Origin: Streptomyces sp. NBC_01549 | Lineage (GTDB): Bacteria > Actinomycetota > Actinomycetes > Streptomycetales > Streptomycetaceae | Assembly: GCF_026339955.1 (NCBI RefSeq) | Contig: NZ_JAPEPW010000001.1 | Span: forward strand, 2,444,501-2,508,500 | Length of the DNA: 64,000 nt | Direction of reading: 5' to 3' | Part shown: positions 1 through 8,934 of the stretch, one piece after another | How positions within the stretch are numbered: position 1 is the stretch's first letter | Layout of the letters: the number at the start of each line of letters is the position of its first letter | Program-made: the position numbers and the translations under genes | Notes under the pieces: model-generated | Seen by the model: only the letters and a program-made list of their open reading frames with translations | Database searches by the model: none | What the model was told of the DNA's origin: nothing

Positions 1-237
1 GTCCACTGGCATCAAGGAGTGGTTGGAATCACGAACCGCTGGGTAGGGGCGGCTACCAACCCGTGAGCCGCGGTGTTCCCCAGGGGAAACGCCCGATGAA
101 GCCTCACGACCATCATGTGGGCGCGTGTCCCCGCGGGTGAGCTCTGTCAGTGCCCGCAGGTAGATTCGTTTGAGGCCGGTGCGCCGACCGCACTCGGTGG
201 ACATCGGCCGCTACCGACGATTGCAGGAGTGATTCGC
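1..237. other. leader region upstream of folB, possible end of a preceding gene
   Basis: No full gene is visible here. One frame starting at base 2 reads STGIKEWLESRTAG and stops with TAG at 44-46, which could be the C-terminus of a gene lying mostly outside the window; this is weak because only 14 codons are seen. In related Streptomyces loci folB is preceded by folP and a small NTF2-like gene, so an upstream folate gene is expected. The AGGAGT at 225-230 is the folB ribosome binding site. Confidence 0.3.
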
Positions 238-597
238 GTGGATCGTGTCGCGCTGCGCGGCCTCAAGGCTCGCGGGCACCACGGTGTCTTCCAGAAGGAA
301 CGCGAAGAGGGCCAGACCTTCATCGTGGACCTGACACTGGGCCTCGACACCCGACCGGCCGCGGCCGAGGACGACCTGTCGAAGACCGTGCACTACGGCA
401 TCGTGGCGGAGGAGGTCGTGACCGTCGTCGAGGGCGAGCCCGTCGACCTCATCGAGACGCTCGCCGAGCGCATCGCCCAGACCTGTCTGAAGCACGACGG
501 GGTCCAGGAGGTGGAGGTCTGCGTGCACAAACCGGACGCGCCGATCACGGTCCCCTTCGACGACGTGACCGTCACGATCACCCGGAGCCGAGTATGA
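238..597 (+). CDS. folB: dihydroneopterin aldolase FolB
   Basis: Cytoplasmic folate enzyme that converts 7,8-dihydroneopterin to 6-hydroxymethyl-7,8-dihydropterin and glycolaldehyde. The protein is 119 residues, normal for the family, and keeps the short beta-rich tunnelling fold pattern: an N-terminal LRGLKARGHHGVFQKE segment with the conserved GxHGV and E, a central DLSKTVHYG segment, and an ETLAERIA helix. The GTG at 238 was chosen because AGGAGT lies 7 bases upstream and homology begins there; the frame is open further upstream but that part is not conserved-looking. The stop overlaps the folK start (ATGA at 594), so the two genes are translationally coupled, as usual in actinobacteria. 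Confidence 0.95.
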   Translation: MDRVALRGLKARGHHGVFQKEREEGQTFIVDLTLGLDTRPAAAEDDLSKTVHYGIVAEEVVTVVEGEPVDLIETLAERIAQTCLKHDGVQEVEVCVHKPDAPITVPFDDVTVTITRSRV

Positions 598-1205
598 CCG
601 CCTACTTCACCGAGGGTCAGAGCGACCCGACCGTACAGCCGGTACCCGCCTCCGTGGTCGAACAGGTGGACGCCGCGGACACGACCCTGCAGAACCCGAA
701 GCGGGCCGTGCTCTCCCTCGGCTCGAACCTGGGCAACCGTCTGGAGACCCTCCAGGGCTCCATCGACGCCCTGGAGGACACCCCTGGCGTCCGCGTCAAG
801 GCGGTCTCCCCCGTCTACGAGACGGAGCCCTGGGGCGTCGAACCGGGCAGCCAGCCGACGTACTTCAACGCGGTCGTGGTCCTCAAGACCACCCTCCCTC
901 CGTCCTCGCTCCTGGAGCGGGCGCACGCGATCGAGGAGGCCTTCCACCGTGTACGGGACGAGCGCTGGGGCCCGCGCACGATCGACGTGGACATCGTGGC
1001 GTACGCCGATGTCGTCTCCGGCGACCCGGTCCTGACCCTCCCTCACCCGCACGCCCACGAACGGGCCTTCGTGCTCGCCCCCTGGCACGACGTGGAGCCC
1101 GAGGCGCAGCTGCCCGACCGCGGCCCCGTGGCCCACCTGCTCACCGCCGTCACCCGGGAAGGCGTGCTGCCCCGGCCCGACCTGGAACTCCGGCTGCCCG
1201 AGTAG
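594..1205 (+). CDS. folK: 2-amino-4-hydroxy-6-hydroxymethyldihydropteridine pyrophosphokinase FolK
   Basis: Transfers pyrophosphate from ATP to 6-hydroxymethyl-7,8-dihydropterin, the step between FolB and FolP in folate synthesis. The 203-residue product has the LSLGSNLGNR start motif near residue 41, the SPVYETEPWG segment, and the HPPK signature RDERWGPRTIDVDIV near residues 122-136 with the metal-binding D-x-D. The first ~35 residues are an acidic, non-conserved extension seen in Streptomyces members. The gene overlaps folB by 4 bases and is followed 57 bases later by the DUF3180 gene, suggesting one operon. Confidence 0.95.
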   Translation: MTAYFTEGQSDPTVQPVPASVVEQVDAADTTLQNPKRAVLSLGSNLGNRLETLQGSIDALEDTPGVRVKAVSPVYETEPWGVEPGSQPTYFNAVVVLKTTLPPSSLLERAHAIEEAFHRVRDERWGPRTIDVDIVAYADVVSGDPVLTLPHPHAHERAFVLAPWHDVEPEAQLPDRGPVAHLLTAVTREGVLPRPDLELRLPE

Positions 1206-1262
1206 TCGTTAAGGTCAGGACGACCAGAGGCGGGCTTACAAGAGGGGCAAAGGGACAACAAC

Positions 1263-1751
1263 GTGAAACAGCTGCGCATCAGGACGCTGGCAGCCGTGTT
1301 CGTCGTGGCCGGTGTGCTGTCCTGGGCGGGCGCGCGCCTGTGGGACTCGGTGGGGACCCTCCCCCGGGTCCCCCTGGCCGCCCCCATCGTCCTGGCCCTG
1401 ATCGCCGTCGTCCTGCTGTCCACGGCGCTCTCGCTGCGCGCCCGCCTCAAGGCCCAGCGCGAACGCCGCCCCGGCGCCAAGGGCGTCGACCCCCTGATGG
1501 CGGCCCGCGCGGTCGTCTTCGGTCAGGCGAGCGCGCTGGTCGCCGCCCTGGTGGCGGGCATGTACGGCGGTACGGGCGCGTTCCTGCTCGAGTCCCTGGA
1601 CGTCCCCGCCCGTCGCGACCAGGCCATCTACGCCGGCTTCTCGGTCCTCGCGGGCATCGCCGTGATAGCGGCCGCCTTCTTCCTCGAGCGCGTCTGCAAG
1701 CTCCCGGAGGACGACGACAACGAACACGGCGGCGCGGCACCGGTCGCGTAG
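1263..1751 (+). CDS. DUF3180 family membrane protein
   Basis: A 162-residue integral membrane protein of unknown function, found next to folK in many actinobacteria. Four hydrophobic segments are visible at about residues 8-26, 38-58, 85-106 and 122-143, separated by a basic cytoplasmic loop (RARLKAQRERRPGAKG). The C-terminus is acidic (EDDDNEHGG). GTG at 1263 is preceded by an AAGGGACAACAAC stretch. The gene is probably cotranscribed with folB-folK, but no sequence feature links it to folate chemistry. Confidence 0.85.
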   Translation: MKQLRIRTLAAVFVVAGVLSWAGARLWDSVGTLPRVPLAAPIVLALIAVVLLSTALSLRARLKAQRERRPGAKGVDPLMAARAVVFGQASALVAALVAGMYGGTGAFLLESLDVPARRDQAIYAGFSVLAGIAVIAAAFFLERVCKLPEDDDNEHGGAAPVA

Positions 1752-1754
1752 GGG

Positions 1755-2746
1755 TCACCAGGGTTGCCGGGCAAGGTGGCCGTTGACCAGGAAGCCGGGG
1801 TGCGGGTCCAGGCGGTAGCTGTAGAGGGTGGACGGCTTGTCCTTGGCGATGCGCCGCCGCACCTGATGGACCTGGGACCAGGCCGCCTCCCTGAGCTGAA
1901 GGGAGTGCTGCTCTGGCTTGAACGTTCCTCGTGACGGCCAACTGTCGGCCACGAGGAGCTTCGAGGCCTTGCCATCCGTGCGGGGCGTGAATCTGGCGCC
2001 GACGATCTGGGCGAGTTCCATGAGAAACGGCACGTTTGCACTGACCAGCACCCGCGCGGGCCAGGTTTTGGCCGGACATCCGTCACCATCCATGTAGCCG
2101 TCCAGGAAACCGTCGAACGTCTCCTTGTCGCGCAGCACCACGCGCGGAAAGCCCTGCCGCATGCGGTGCGCGTCCCCGCCTACGTACTGCCGCATCAGAT
2201 CGGCCAGGTACGACGAGACCACCCGCACACGAAATCCGGGCGCGTCCCGCTGCAAGTAGCCGGAAGGACGTGTCACCGGCTCCAGTCGGGCGTTCAGCCC
2301 CGTCGAGTTGGTCAAGCAGCGTGCGTACCGCTCCGCGAATGCCCTGTCGTTGACCACCAGCGAGCGACACGTAGTTCTGGCCGACCGTCCCGTCCGAGCA
2401 CGTCGCTCCGATCAGGTAGCCGAAGTCGAAGCCCGGTTCGATGGTCAGTCGTGCGCGGCAGCTTCCTAGCGGCCGTCCAGGCGAGAACGGTCCCTTCCGC
2501 GTCTCTCGCGTGGACCCAGCCATCGGGCGTGCCCAGCATCTGATCCGGCGCGGCAGTGAACGTCACATGATCGGTCACTACTTCGACGACCTCGCGGACC
2601 TTGACGGTCACCACTTCCGTGACCGTCGTCTGGACCGTGCGCTCTCCCTCCAACGCCCAGAGGCGGCAGCCCGCCTGAATGTTGCGCGCCCGCCTGCGCC
2701 CACCGACCGCATTCACCGTCTGCTTGCTGGGCAGCCCATACCCCAC
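1755..2746 (-). pseudogene. frameshifted intein-like LAGLIDADG homing endonuclease
   Basis: Three overlapping minus-strand frames together spell one intein-like protein. Frame one (2746 downward) gives a Hint-type N-terminus: RRRARNIQAGCRLWALEGE followed by a splicing block B-like stretch, TFTAAPDQMLGTPDGW. Near 2460 the homology moves to a second frame with the first dodecapeptide, FDFGYLIGATCSDGTVG (about 2430-2380). Near 2360 it moves again to VVNDRAFAERYARCL, and the second dodecapeptide FDGFLDGYMDGDG lies at 2117-2079. The end, LYSYRLDPHPGFLVNGHLARQ, resembles intein block F/G but lacks the terminal His-Asn. No host extein flanks it, so it is a free-standing or decayed element. Two frameshifts argue for a pseudogene unless they are sequencing errors. 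It sits between two convergent core genes. Confidence 0.7.
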
Positions 2747-2815
2747 CGCGATCCCCCTTGATCAGCGATCAACTCCACTGACCGAGGACCGTATCGGGCA
2801 CCACTGACAATCAGG

Positions 2816-3421
2816 TCAGCGCGCCAGTATCAGGCTCATTGCCTCAGCCCGGGTCGTAGCGTCCCGAAGCTGGCCGCGCACCGCGGACGTGGTGGTCTTG
2901 GCACCTGGCTTGCGAATGCCACGGACCGACATGCACATGTGCTCAGCCTCGATGACGACGATCGCACCACGCGCCTCAAGGATCCGCATGAGCGAGTCGG
3001 CAATCTGTGTAGTGAGTCGCTCCTGCACCTGCGGCCGCCGGGCAAATACCTCGACAAGGCGCGCCAACTTCGACAAGCCAGTGATCTTGCCAGTGTCGGC
3101 CGGAATGTACCCGACATGAGCCACGCCATGGAACGGCAGGAGGTGGTGTTCGCACAAAGATACGATTTCAATGTCCTTCACCAGGACCATCTCGTCGTGC
3201 CCGAGGTCGAACGTCGTCGTCAGCACGTCCTCCGGAGCCTGCCTCAGTCCGGCGAAAAGCTCCTTGTACGCCCGCGCCACCCGCCCCGGCGTCTCGCGCA
3301 GGCCCTCGCGGTCCGGGTCCTCGCCGACCGCGATGAGGAGCTCTCGTACGGCGTCCTCGGCGCGCTTCTCGTCGAACTCGCCGATCACACCTTCGCCGTC
3401 CAGCGTCACGGGGTCGGTCAT
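2816..3421 (-). CDS. folE: GTP cyclohydrolase I FolE
   Basis: Zinc enzyme that opens GTP to 7,8-dihydroneopterin triphosphate, the first step of folate synthesis. The 201-residue product carries the zinc and catalytic motifs [12 protein letters not shown] (Cys and His ligands) and EHMCMSVRG (second Cys), plus the [20 protein letters not shown] oligomer segment. The ATG at 3421 was chosen because GAGGACCAC precedes it; an in-frame extension upstream (from 3469) is not family-like. It lies downstream of ftsH on the same strand but a strong terminator separates them, so folE probably has its own promoter in the ~70 bases before its start. Confidence 0.95.
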   Translation of the reverse strand: MTDPVTLDGEGVIGEFDEKRAEDAVRELLIAVGEDPDREGLRETPGRVARAYKELFAGLRQAPEDVLTTTFDLGHDEMVLVKDIEIVSLCEHHLLPFHGVAHVGYIPADTGKITGLSKLARLVEVFARRPQVQERLTTQIADSLMRILEARGAIVVIEAEHMCMSVRGIRKPGAKTTTSAVRGQLRDATTRAEAMSLILAR

Positions 3422-3488
3422 GTGGTCCTCGTTCCTGTGGATCTTGCGCGTGCTGGTCGACGCGTCCAAAACGTGCGGTCGTGGAAAA

Positions 3489-3528
3489 ATGCCGCGCCCC
3501 CCAGGCTAGAACCTGGGGGGCGCGGCAT
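3489..3528 (-). terminator. rho-independent terminator after ftsH
   Basis: A perfect 17-bp stem (arms 3489-3505 and 3512-3528, CCTGGGGGGCGCGGCAT) closes on a 6-base loop. Read on the minus strand it is followed by ATTTTTCC, a genuine T-run, which is rare for Streptomyces and makes this a confident terminator of the ftsH transcript. Confidence 0.85.
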
Positions 3529-3565
3529 CCATTCCGGGCCTGGTGGGGCCCCGCCGGGAGCCTGG

Positions 3566-5593
3566 TCAGCTCTCGGGGCGGTCCTCCGGAGCCACTTCCT
3601 TCGCCGGGACGGACTCCGTCACATTGGCGATGGCCGCCGTCGATCCGTTCGCCCCGTTCGTCAGCGACAGCTCCTTGGGGGAGAGCACCGGCGGGCGGGT
3701 GGACGGGGTGCGCCGGGAGGAACCGGTCCACGCGGGGCGGGCCGGGCGCTTGACGATGGGAGCGAAGACCTCGGCGATCTGCTCCTTGCTCAGCGTCTCC
3801 TTCTCCAGCAGCTGGAGCACCAGCGCGTCGAGGACGTCACGGTTCTCGACCAGGATTTCCCAGGCCTCGTTGTGCGCGTTCTCGATGAGCTTCTTGACCT
3901 CTTCGTCGACGAGCGCGGCGACCTCTTCCGAGTAGTCGCGCGGGTGCGACATCTCCCGGCCCAGGAAGGGCTCGGTGTTGTCGCCGCCGAACTTGATCGC
4001 GCCGAGACGCTCGGTCATGCCGTACTGCGTGACCATCGCGCGGGCCGTTGCGGTGGCCTTCTCGATGTCGTTCGCAGCACCCGTGGTGGGGTCGTGGAAG
4101 ACGAGCTCCTCTGCCGCGCGGCCGCCCAGCATGTAAGCCAGCTGGTCCAGCATCTCGTTGCGCGTCGTGGAGTACTTGTCCTCGTCCGGCAGGACCATCG
4201 TGTAGCCGAGGGCACGGCCGCGCGACAAGATCGTGATCTTGTGGACCGGGTCGGAGTTCGGAGACGCCGCCGCGACCAGGGCGTGGCCGCCCTCGTGGTA
4301 CGCGGTGATCTTCTTCTCCTTGTCCGACATGATCCGGGTCCGCTTCTGCGGGCCCGCGACCACGCGGTCGATCGCCTCGTCCAGCATGGAGTTGTCGATC
4401 AGCTTCATGTCGCTGCGGGCCGTCAGAAGCGCGGCCTCGTTCAGCACGTTGGCGAGATCGGCACCCGTGAAGCCGGGAGTGCGGCGGGCGACGGCCGACA
4501 GGTCGACGTCCTGCGCGACCGGCTTGCCCTTCTGGTGAACCTTGAGGATCTCCAGACGGCCCTGCATGTCCGGACGGTCGACCGCGATCTGACGGTCGAA
4601 ACGGCCGGGACGCAGCAGCGCCGGGTCCAGGATGTCGGGCCGGTTCGTGGCAGCGATGAGAATCACACCGCCCTTCACGTCGAAGCCGTCCATCTCGACG
4701 AGCAGCTGGTTCAGCGTCTGCTCACGCTCGTCGTGACCACCGCCGAGGCCGGCGCCGCGATGGCGGCCGACCGCGTCGATCTCGTCGACGAAGACGATCG
4801 CCGGAGCGTTCGCCTTGGCCTGCTCGAAGAGGTCACGGACTCGGGAGGCACCGACACCGACGAACATCTCGACGAAGTCGGAACCCGAGATCGAGTAGAA
4901 GGGAACGCCGGCCTCACCCGCGACGGCGCGCGCGAGCAGCGTCTTGCCGGTACCAGGAGGCCCGTACAGGAGCACGCCCTTGGGGATCTTCGCCCCGACC
5001 GCCTGGAACTTCGCCGGCTCCTGGAGGAACTCCTTGATCTCCTGGAGCTCCTCGACCGCCTCGTCCGAGCCCGCGACGTCCGAGAACGTCGTCTTCGGGG
5101 TGTCCTTGGTGATGAGCTTCGCCTTGGACTTCCCGAAGTTCATGACCCGGGAGCCGCCGCCCTGCATCTGGTTCATCAGGAACAGGAAGACGACGACGAT
5201 GAGGACGAAGGGAAGCAGCGACAGCAGGATCCCGAGGAACGGGTTCTGCTTGGACGGCGAGACTGTGTAGCCGTCCGGAATCTGCTTGTTCTGGAACTTG
5301 TCCTGAAGTGTGTTGGCAAGGTTGACGCCCTGGTCACCGATGTAGCTCGCCTGGATCTTGGAGCTGCCGGAGACCTTCTGGCCGTCCTTGAGCTGCACCT
5401 TGATGACCTGCTCGTCACCGGTGGTCAGCTTGGCCTCTTGGACCTTGTTGTCATTGATCGCCTGGACGACCTGGCCGGTGTCCACTGTCTTGTAGCCGCC
5501 GGACGAGCCGACGACCTGCATCAACACGACCACGGCAAGGACGGCCAGCACGATCCACATGACCGGCCCACGGAAGTATCGCTTCACGTCCAT
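3566..5593 (-). CDS. ftsH: ATP-dependent zinc metalloprotease FtsH
   Basis: Membrane-anchored AAA+ protease that degrades misfolded and short-lived membrane and cytosolic proteins. In the 675-residue form there is an N-terminal transmembrane helix at about 11-28, an extracytoplasmic domain, a second helix at about 121-141, Walker A GPPGTGKT at 211-218, Walker [10 protein letters not shown], the second region of homology around [18 protein letters not shown], and the zinc site HEGGH near residue 435. The C-terminal tail is long and low-complexity. The start is uncertain: [13 protein letters not shown] matches the family, but an in-frame ATG at 5629 would add 12 residues and neither start has a well-placed ribosome binding site. 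Confidence 0.95.
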   Translation of the reverse strand: MDVKRYFRGPVMWIVLAVLAVVVLMQVVGSSGGYKTVDTGQVVQAINDNKVQEAKLTTGDEQVIKVQLKDGQKVSGSSKIQASYIGDQGVNLANTLQDKFQNKQIPDGYTVSPSKQNPFLGILLSLLPFVLIVVVFLFLMNQMQGGGSRVMNFGKSKAKLITKDTPKTTFSDVAGSDEAVEELQEIKEFLQEPAKFQAVGAKIPKGVLLYGPPGTGKTLLARAVAGEAGVPFYSISGSDFVEMFVGVGASRVRDLFEQAKANAPAIVFVDEIDAVGRHRGAGLGGGHDEREQTLNQLLVEMDGFDVKGGVILIAATNRPDILDPALLRPGRFDRQIAVDRPDMQGRLEILKVHQKGKPVAQDVDLSAVARRTPGFTGADLANVLNEAALLTARSDMKLIDNSMLDEAIDRVVAGPQKRTRIMSDKEKKITAYHEGGHALVAAASPNSDPVHKITILSRGRALGYTMVLPDEDKYSTTRNEMLDQLAYMLGGRAAEELVFHDPTTGAANDIEKATATARAMVTQYGMTERLGAIKFGGDNTEPFLGREMSHPRDYSEEVAALVDEEVKKLIENAHNEAWEILVENRDVLDALVLQLLEKETLSKEQIAEVFAPIVKRPARPAWTGSSRRTPSTRPPVLSPKELSLTNGANGSTAAIANVTESVPAKEVAPEDRPES

Positions 5594-5791
5594 CCATACG
5601 GAGCGGTGCCGCCCCGTCCCTCCTGCCATAGTGAGTTTGATAAAGACTTATAAAGACTGTTCTTCGGACGGTACCCCAGCATTGTCACCCGAAGTCGCAG
5701 GGGACGACTGGCAATCCCGCCCACGCATGCTCCAACGGCGCGAAACCCGCTGGGGTTCCCGATCGTCTTACGAGGACTGGGACCCGGAGGT

Positions 5792-6352
5792 TCAGCCGCC
5801 GTAGACGTGAGGCGCGAGCGTACCGACGAACGGGAGGTTGCGGTACTTCTCCGCGTAGTCGAGGCCGTAGCCGATCACGAACTCGTTGGGGATGTCGAAG
5901 CCCACCCACTCCACGTCGATCGCGACCTTGGCCGCCTCCGGTTTGCGCAGCAGTGTGCACACCTTGAGGGAGGCCGGCTCGCGGGAGCCGAGGTTGGAGA
6001 TCAGCCAGGACAGGGTCAGCCCGGAGTCGATGATGTCCTCGACGATCACGACGTGCTTGCCCTTGATGTCGGTGTCGAGGTCCTTGAGGATCCGCACCAC
6101 GCCCGAGGACTGGGTGCCCGCGCCGTACGACGACACCGCCATCCAGTCCATGGTGACGGGGGTGGACAGCGCACGCGCGAGGTCCGCCATGACCATGACG
6201 GCGCCCTTGAGGACACCGACGATCAGCAGGTCCTTGCCCGCGTACTCCGCGTCGATCTTCGCGGCCAGCTCAGCCAGCTTGGCGTCGATCTCTTCCTTGG
6301 TGATGAGCACCGACTTGAGGTCGGTGCTCATGTCTTTCGCGTCCACCCGCAT
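5792..6352 (-). CDS. hpt: hypoxanthine phosphoribosyltransferase Hpt
   Basis: Purine salvage enzyme that joins hypoxanthine or guanine to PRPP. The 186-residue product has the phosphate-binding loop [16 protein letters not shown], the flexible [11 protein letters not shown] loop, and the PRPP motif [14 protein letters not shown], followed by the base-recognition segment [21 protein letters not shown] (6355) and ATG (6352) are adjacent start candidates, and a third ATG lies 21 bases in; MRVDAKDM is kept because the longer form is usual in the genus. It lies between tilS and ftsH on the same strand, a common arrangement in bacteria. Confidence 0.93.
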   Translation of the reverse strand: MRVDAKDMSTDLKSVLITKEEIDAKLAELAAKIDAEYAGKDLLIVGVLKGAVMVMADLARALSTPVTMDWMAVSSYGAGTQSSGVVRILKDLDTDIKGKHVVIVEDIIDSGLTLSWLISNLGSREPASLKVCTLLRKPEAAKVAIDVEWVGFDIPNEFVIGYGLDYAEKYRNLPFVGTLAPHVYGG

Positions 6353-6510
6353 CACTTTCGGTCGTCCGTCCCACTTTTTTTGGGCTCGTTCACCTACGGG
6401 GTGCTGATGTCGCTCCCCTTCGGCTCACTCACGCGGCCGCCCGGACCGCCCGTGACCCGAGTGAGGGGTCCCGGAGAGCCGCGTGAGCGGTCCCGCTGGA
6501 GGGTCCGGTT

Positions 6511-7518
6511 TCAGCCTTGCCGAATCACCAGTCTGCCACCCTGCCGCTGAGCGACGACTTTGCCCGGGAGATTGATGGCTCCCTGACCGCGCCAGCCGGT
6601 GATCAGCCGATCGACTTCTTCGATGTGGCGGGCGAACAGCGAACCGGCCGGGGCGCCCGCCTCGATGGCGGCGCGGCGCAGGATGCGGCGGCGCACGGCG
6701 GGCGGCAGGGCGTAGAGCTTCGCGCACTCCAGGAGGCCCGCTGTGTCGCGTACGGAGGCCTCGGCCTGGCGGGCCCAGGCGTCGAGGGCGTCGGCGTCGT
6801 CGCGGGACAGCTGCGCGGTCCTGGCGAGGGCCTCGACGACTCCCTTGCCGAGCGCCTTCTCCAGGGCGGGCAGGCCCTCGTGGCGCAGCCGGGAGCGGGT
6901 GTAGGCCGGGTCGGCGTTGTGCGGGTCGTCCCAGACGGGCAGCGACTGGACCATGCAGGCCTTGCGGGCGGTCTGCCGGTCCAGGTGCAGGAACGGTCGG
7001 CGGTAACGGCCGCCGGCCCCCGAGACCGCGGCCATTCCGGACAGGGAGCGGATTCCGGAGCCGCGGGCGAGGCCCAGCAGGACCGTCTCGGCCTGGTCGT
7101 CACGGGTGTGGCCGAGCAGGACGGCGGAGGCGCCGTGTCGCTCTGCGGCGGCGTCCAGGGCGGCGTACCGGGCGTCGCGGGCGGCGGCCTCGGGGCCGCC
7201 TTCGCGGCCCACGGTCACGGCGAGGGACTCGACGGGGGTCATACCGAGCTCGACGAGGCGGGAGACGACGTCGTCGGCGCGCAGATCGGAGCCGGGCTGC
7301 AGACCGTGGTCCACGGTGATGCCACCGGCGCGGATGCCGAGTTTGGGGGCTTCGAAGGCGAGGGCGGAGGCGAGCGCCATGGAGTCGGCGCCGCCTGAGC
7401 AGGCGACGAGGACGAGCGGGGAGGACTCGCCTGGGGGACGGGTGTGGTCGGAGAGGACGTCGTGGAGTACGCGGCGGACCGCCAGGCGTATCGCCGCGAC
7501 CGCAGGATGGGGACCCAT
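6511..7518 (-). CDS. tilS: tRNA(Ile)-lysidine synthetase TilS
   Basis: Modifies C34 of the CAU-anticodon tRNA-Ile to lysidine using ATP, switching codon recognition to AUA and charging to isoleucine. The 335-residue product has the N-type ATP pyrophosphatase P-loop [13 protein letters not shown] near residue 38, [11 protein letters not shown], and [20 protein letters not shown]. The C-terminal portion is short, as in other actinobacterial forms. AAGGGA lies 8 bases upstream of the ATG at 7518. It is upstream of hpt on the same strand with a 158-base gap. Confidence 0.94.
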   Translation of the reverse strand: MGPHPAVAAIRLAVRRVLHDVLSDHTRPPGESSPLVLVACSGGADSMALASALAFEAPKLGIRAGGITVDHGLQPGSDLRADDVVSRLVELGMTPVESLAVTVGREGGPEAAARDARYAALDAAAERHGASAVLLGHTRDDQAETVLLGLARGSGIRSLSGMAAVSGAGGRYRRPFLHLDRQTARKACMVQSLPVWDDPHNADPAYTRSRLRHEGLPALEKALGKGVVEALARTAQLSRDDADALDAWARQAEASVRDTAGLLECAKLYALPPAVRRRILRRAAIEAGAPAGSLFARHIEEVDRLITGWRGQGAINLPGKVVAQRQGGRLVIRQG

Positions 7519-7710
7519 GTCCGGTTCCCTTCATGAAGTTTTCGGGGGGTGAGCCCGAGTCTGGTCACTCAGAGTGTGTCGATGGTGACAGAAACGGGCC
7601 GTTCCCCGAGCATTGCACGCCTACCGTTGGCTCACGGTCCCTCGGACGGGTGATTGGAGGGGCGTTCTCCTGCCGTCGGCCGAATTCGTTTCACGACCTT
7701 GCCGTAGGGT

Positions 7711-8835
7711 TCACGACTCCGCCTTGCGGTGCACCCGCGCGACCCAGTCCGCCGGTTTGGCGATCTCCGTCTTGGTCGGGAGGGTGTTCGGGGAAGTCCA
7801 CACACGGTTGAACCCGTCCATGCCGACCTGGTCGACGACCGCGCGCACGAACCGCTCACCGTCCCTGTACTGCTTCAGTTTGGCATCCAGACCGAGCAGC
7901 TTGCGCAGGGCGAGGTCCAGACGCGAGGCCCCCTTGGCCCGGCGCTGCTGGAACTTCTCGCGGATCTCGCCCACGGACGGGACCACGTCCGGGCCGACGC
8001 CGTCCATCACGAAGTCCGCGTGGCCCTCCAGGAGGGACATCACGGCGGTGAGGCGGCCGAGGATCTCCCGCTGGGCCGGCGTCTGCACGATCTCGACCAG
8101 GGACCGGCCCCCGTCGTCCTCCTCGCCCTCGGGGCGGCCTCCGGCGAGGGACTGGGCGGCCTCCCTGATGCGCTCCAGAACCGTCATGGGGTCGACCTCG
8201 GTCTCGCCCAAGAAAGACTGGATTTCGCCCTCCAGGTGGTCGCGCAGCCAGGGCACGGCCGTGAACTGCGTACGGTGCGTCTCCTCGTGCAGACACACCC
8301 ACAGGCGGAAGTCGTGGGGCTCCACGTCGAGTTCGCGCTCCACGTGGACGATGTTCGGTGCGACGAGCAGGAGCCTGCCGCCGCCGTTCTCACCCGCCGG
8401 GAGTTCCCGGGTCGCCGGGGCGAAGGTCTCGTACTGCCCGAGGACGCGTGAGGACAGGAACGACAGCAGCATGCCCAGCTCCACGCCGGTGACCTTGCCG
8501 CCGACGGCGCCGAGGACCGCTCCGCCCGGGGTGCTCCCCCGCCGCTCCTGCATCTTGTCCAGCAGGGGCTTCAGGAGCTCCCGGAACCCCGCGACATTCG
8601 CCCGGACCCAGCCCGGGCGGTCCACCACGAGGATGGGGGTGTCGTGGATGTCCTCCGTGCCCATACGAGTGAAGCCCCGGACGTGCTCCTCCGAGGCCTT
8701 CGCATGCCGGCGCAGTTCCGCGACGACCTCTCGGGCCTCGTCGCGGCTCACCTCGGGGCCAGGCCGCACGAGCCGTGTCGCGGTCGCCACCGCGAGATTC
8801 CAGTCGACCATCTCGGCACCACCGATGCTCGTCAT
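7711..8835 (-). CDS. zinc-dependent metalloprotease (DUF2342 / zincin-like)
   Basis: A 374-residue actinobacterial protein of the DUF2342 family, sometimes annotated as coenzyme F420 biosynthesis-associated. The zincin motif HEETH (in VCLHEETHRTQF) lies near residue 183, with a downstream EGHADFVMDG segment that can supply the third zinc ligand. The N-terminus is VDWNLAVATATRLVRPGPEVS, typical of the family. No signal peptide or membrane segment is visible, so it is probably cytoplasmic. It lies between dacB and tilS on the same strand. The physiological substrate is not known. Confidence 0.85.
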   Translation of the reverse strand: MTSIGGAEMVDWNLAVATATRLVRPGPEVSRDEAREVVAELRRHAKASEEHVRGFTRMGTEDIHDTPILVVDRPGWVRANVAGFRELLKPLLDKMQERRGSTPGGAVLGAVGGKVTGVELGMLLSFLSSRVLGQYETFAPATRELPAGENGGGRLLLVAPNIVHVERELDVEPHDFRLWVCLHEETHRTQFTAVPWLRDHLEGEIQSFLGETEVDPMTVLERIREAAQSLAGGRPEGEEDDGGRSLVEIVQTPAQREILGRLTAVMSLLEGHADFVMDGVGPDVVPSVGEIREKFQQRRAKGASRLDLALRKLLGLDAKLKQYRDGERFVRAVVDQVGMDGFNRVWTSPNTLPTKTEIAKPADWVARVHRKAES

Positions 8836-8934
8836 GCGTCAACCGTACGTGAGCGGGTCCGGGTGCGGTGAGGGGTACGTCGCCGGATATGCCCCGTACT
8901 CCGGGGCGCACGGGGCTCGAGGTGCAGGCGGTTC

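Noticed and set aside
2939..5653. Very long plus-strand open frame opposite ftsH
   Set aside because: It is an antisense shadow of ftsH created by GC-skewed codon use; its residues show no domains and the minus-strand protein is a textbook FtsH.
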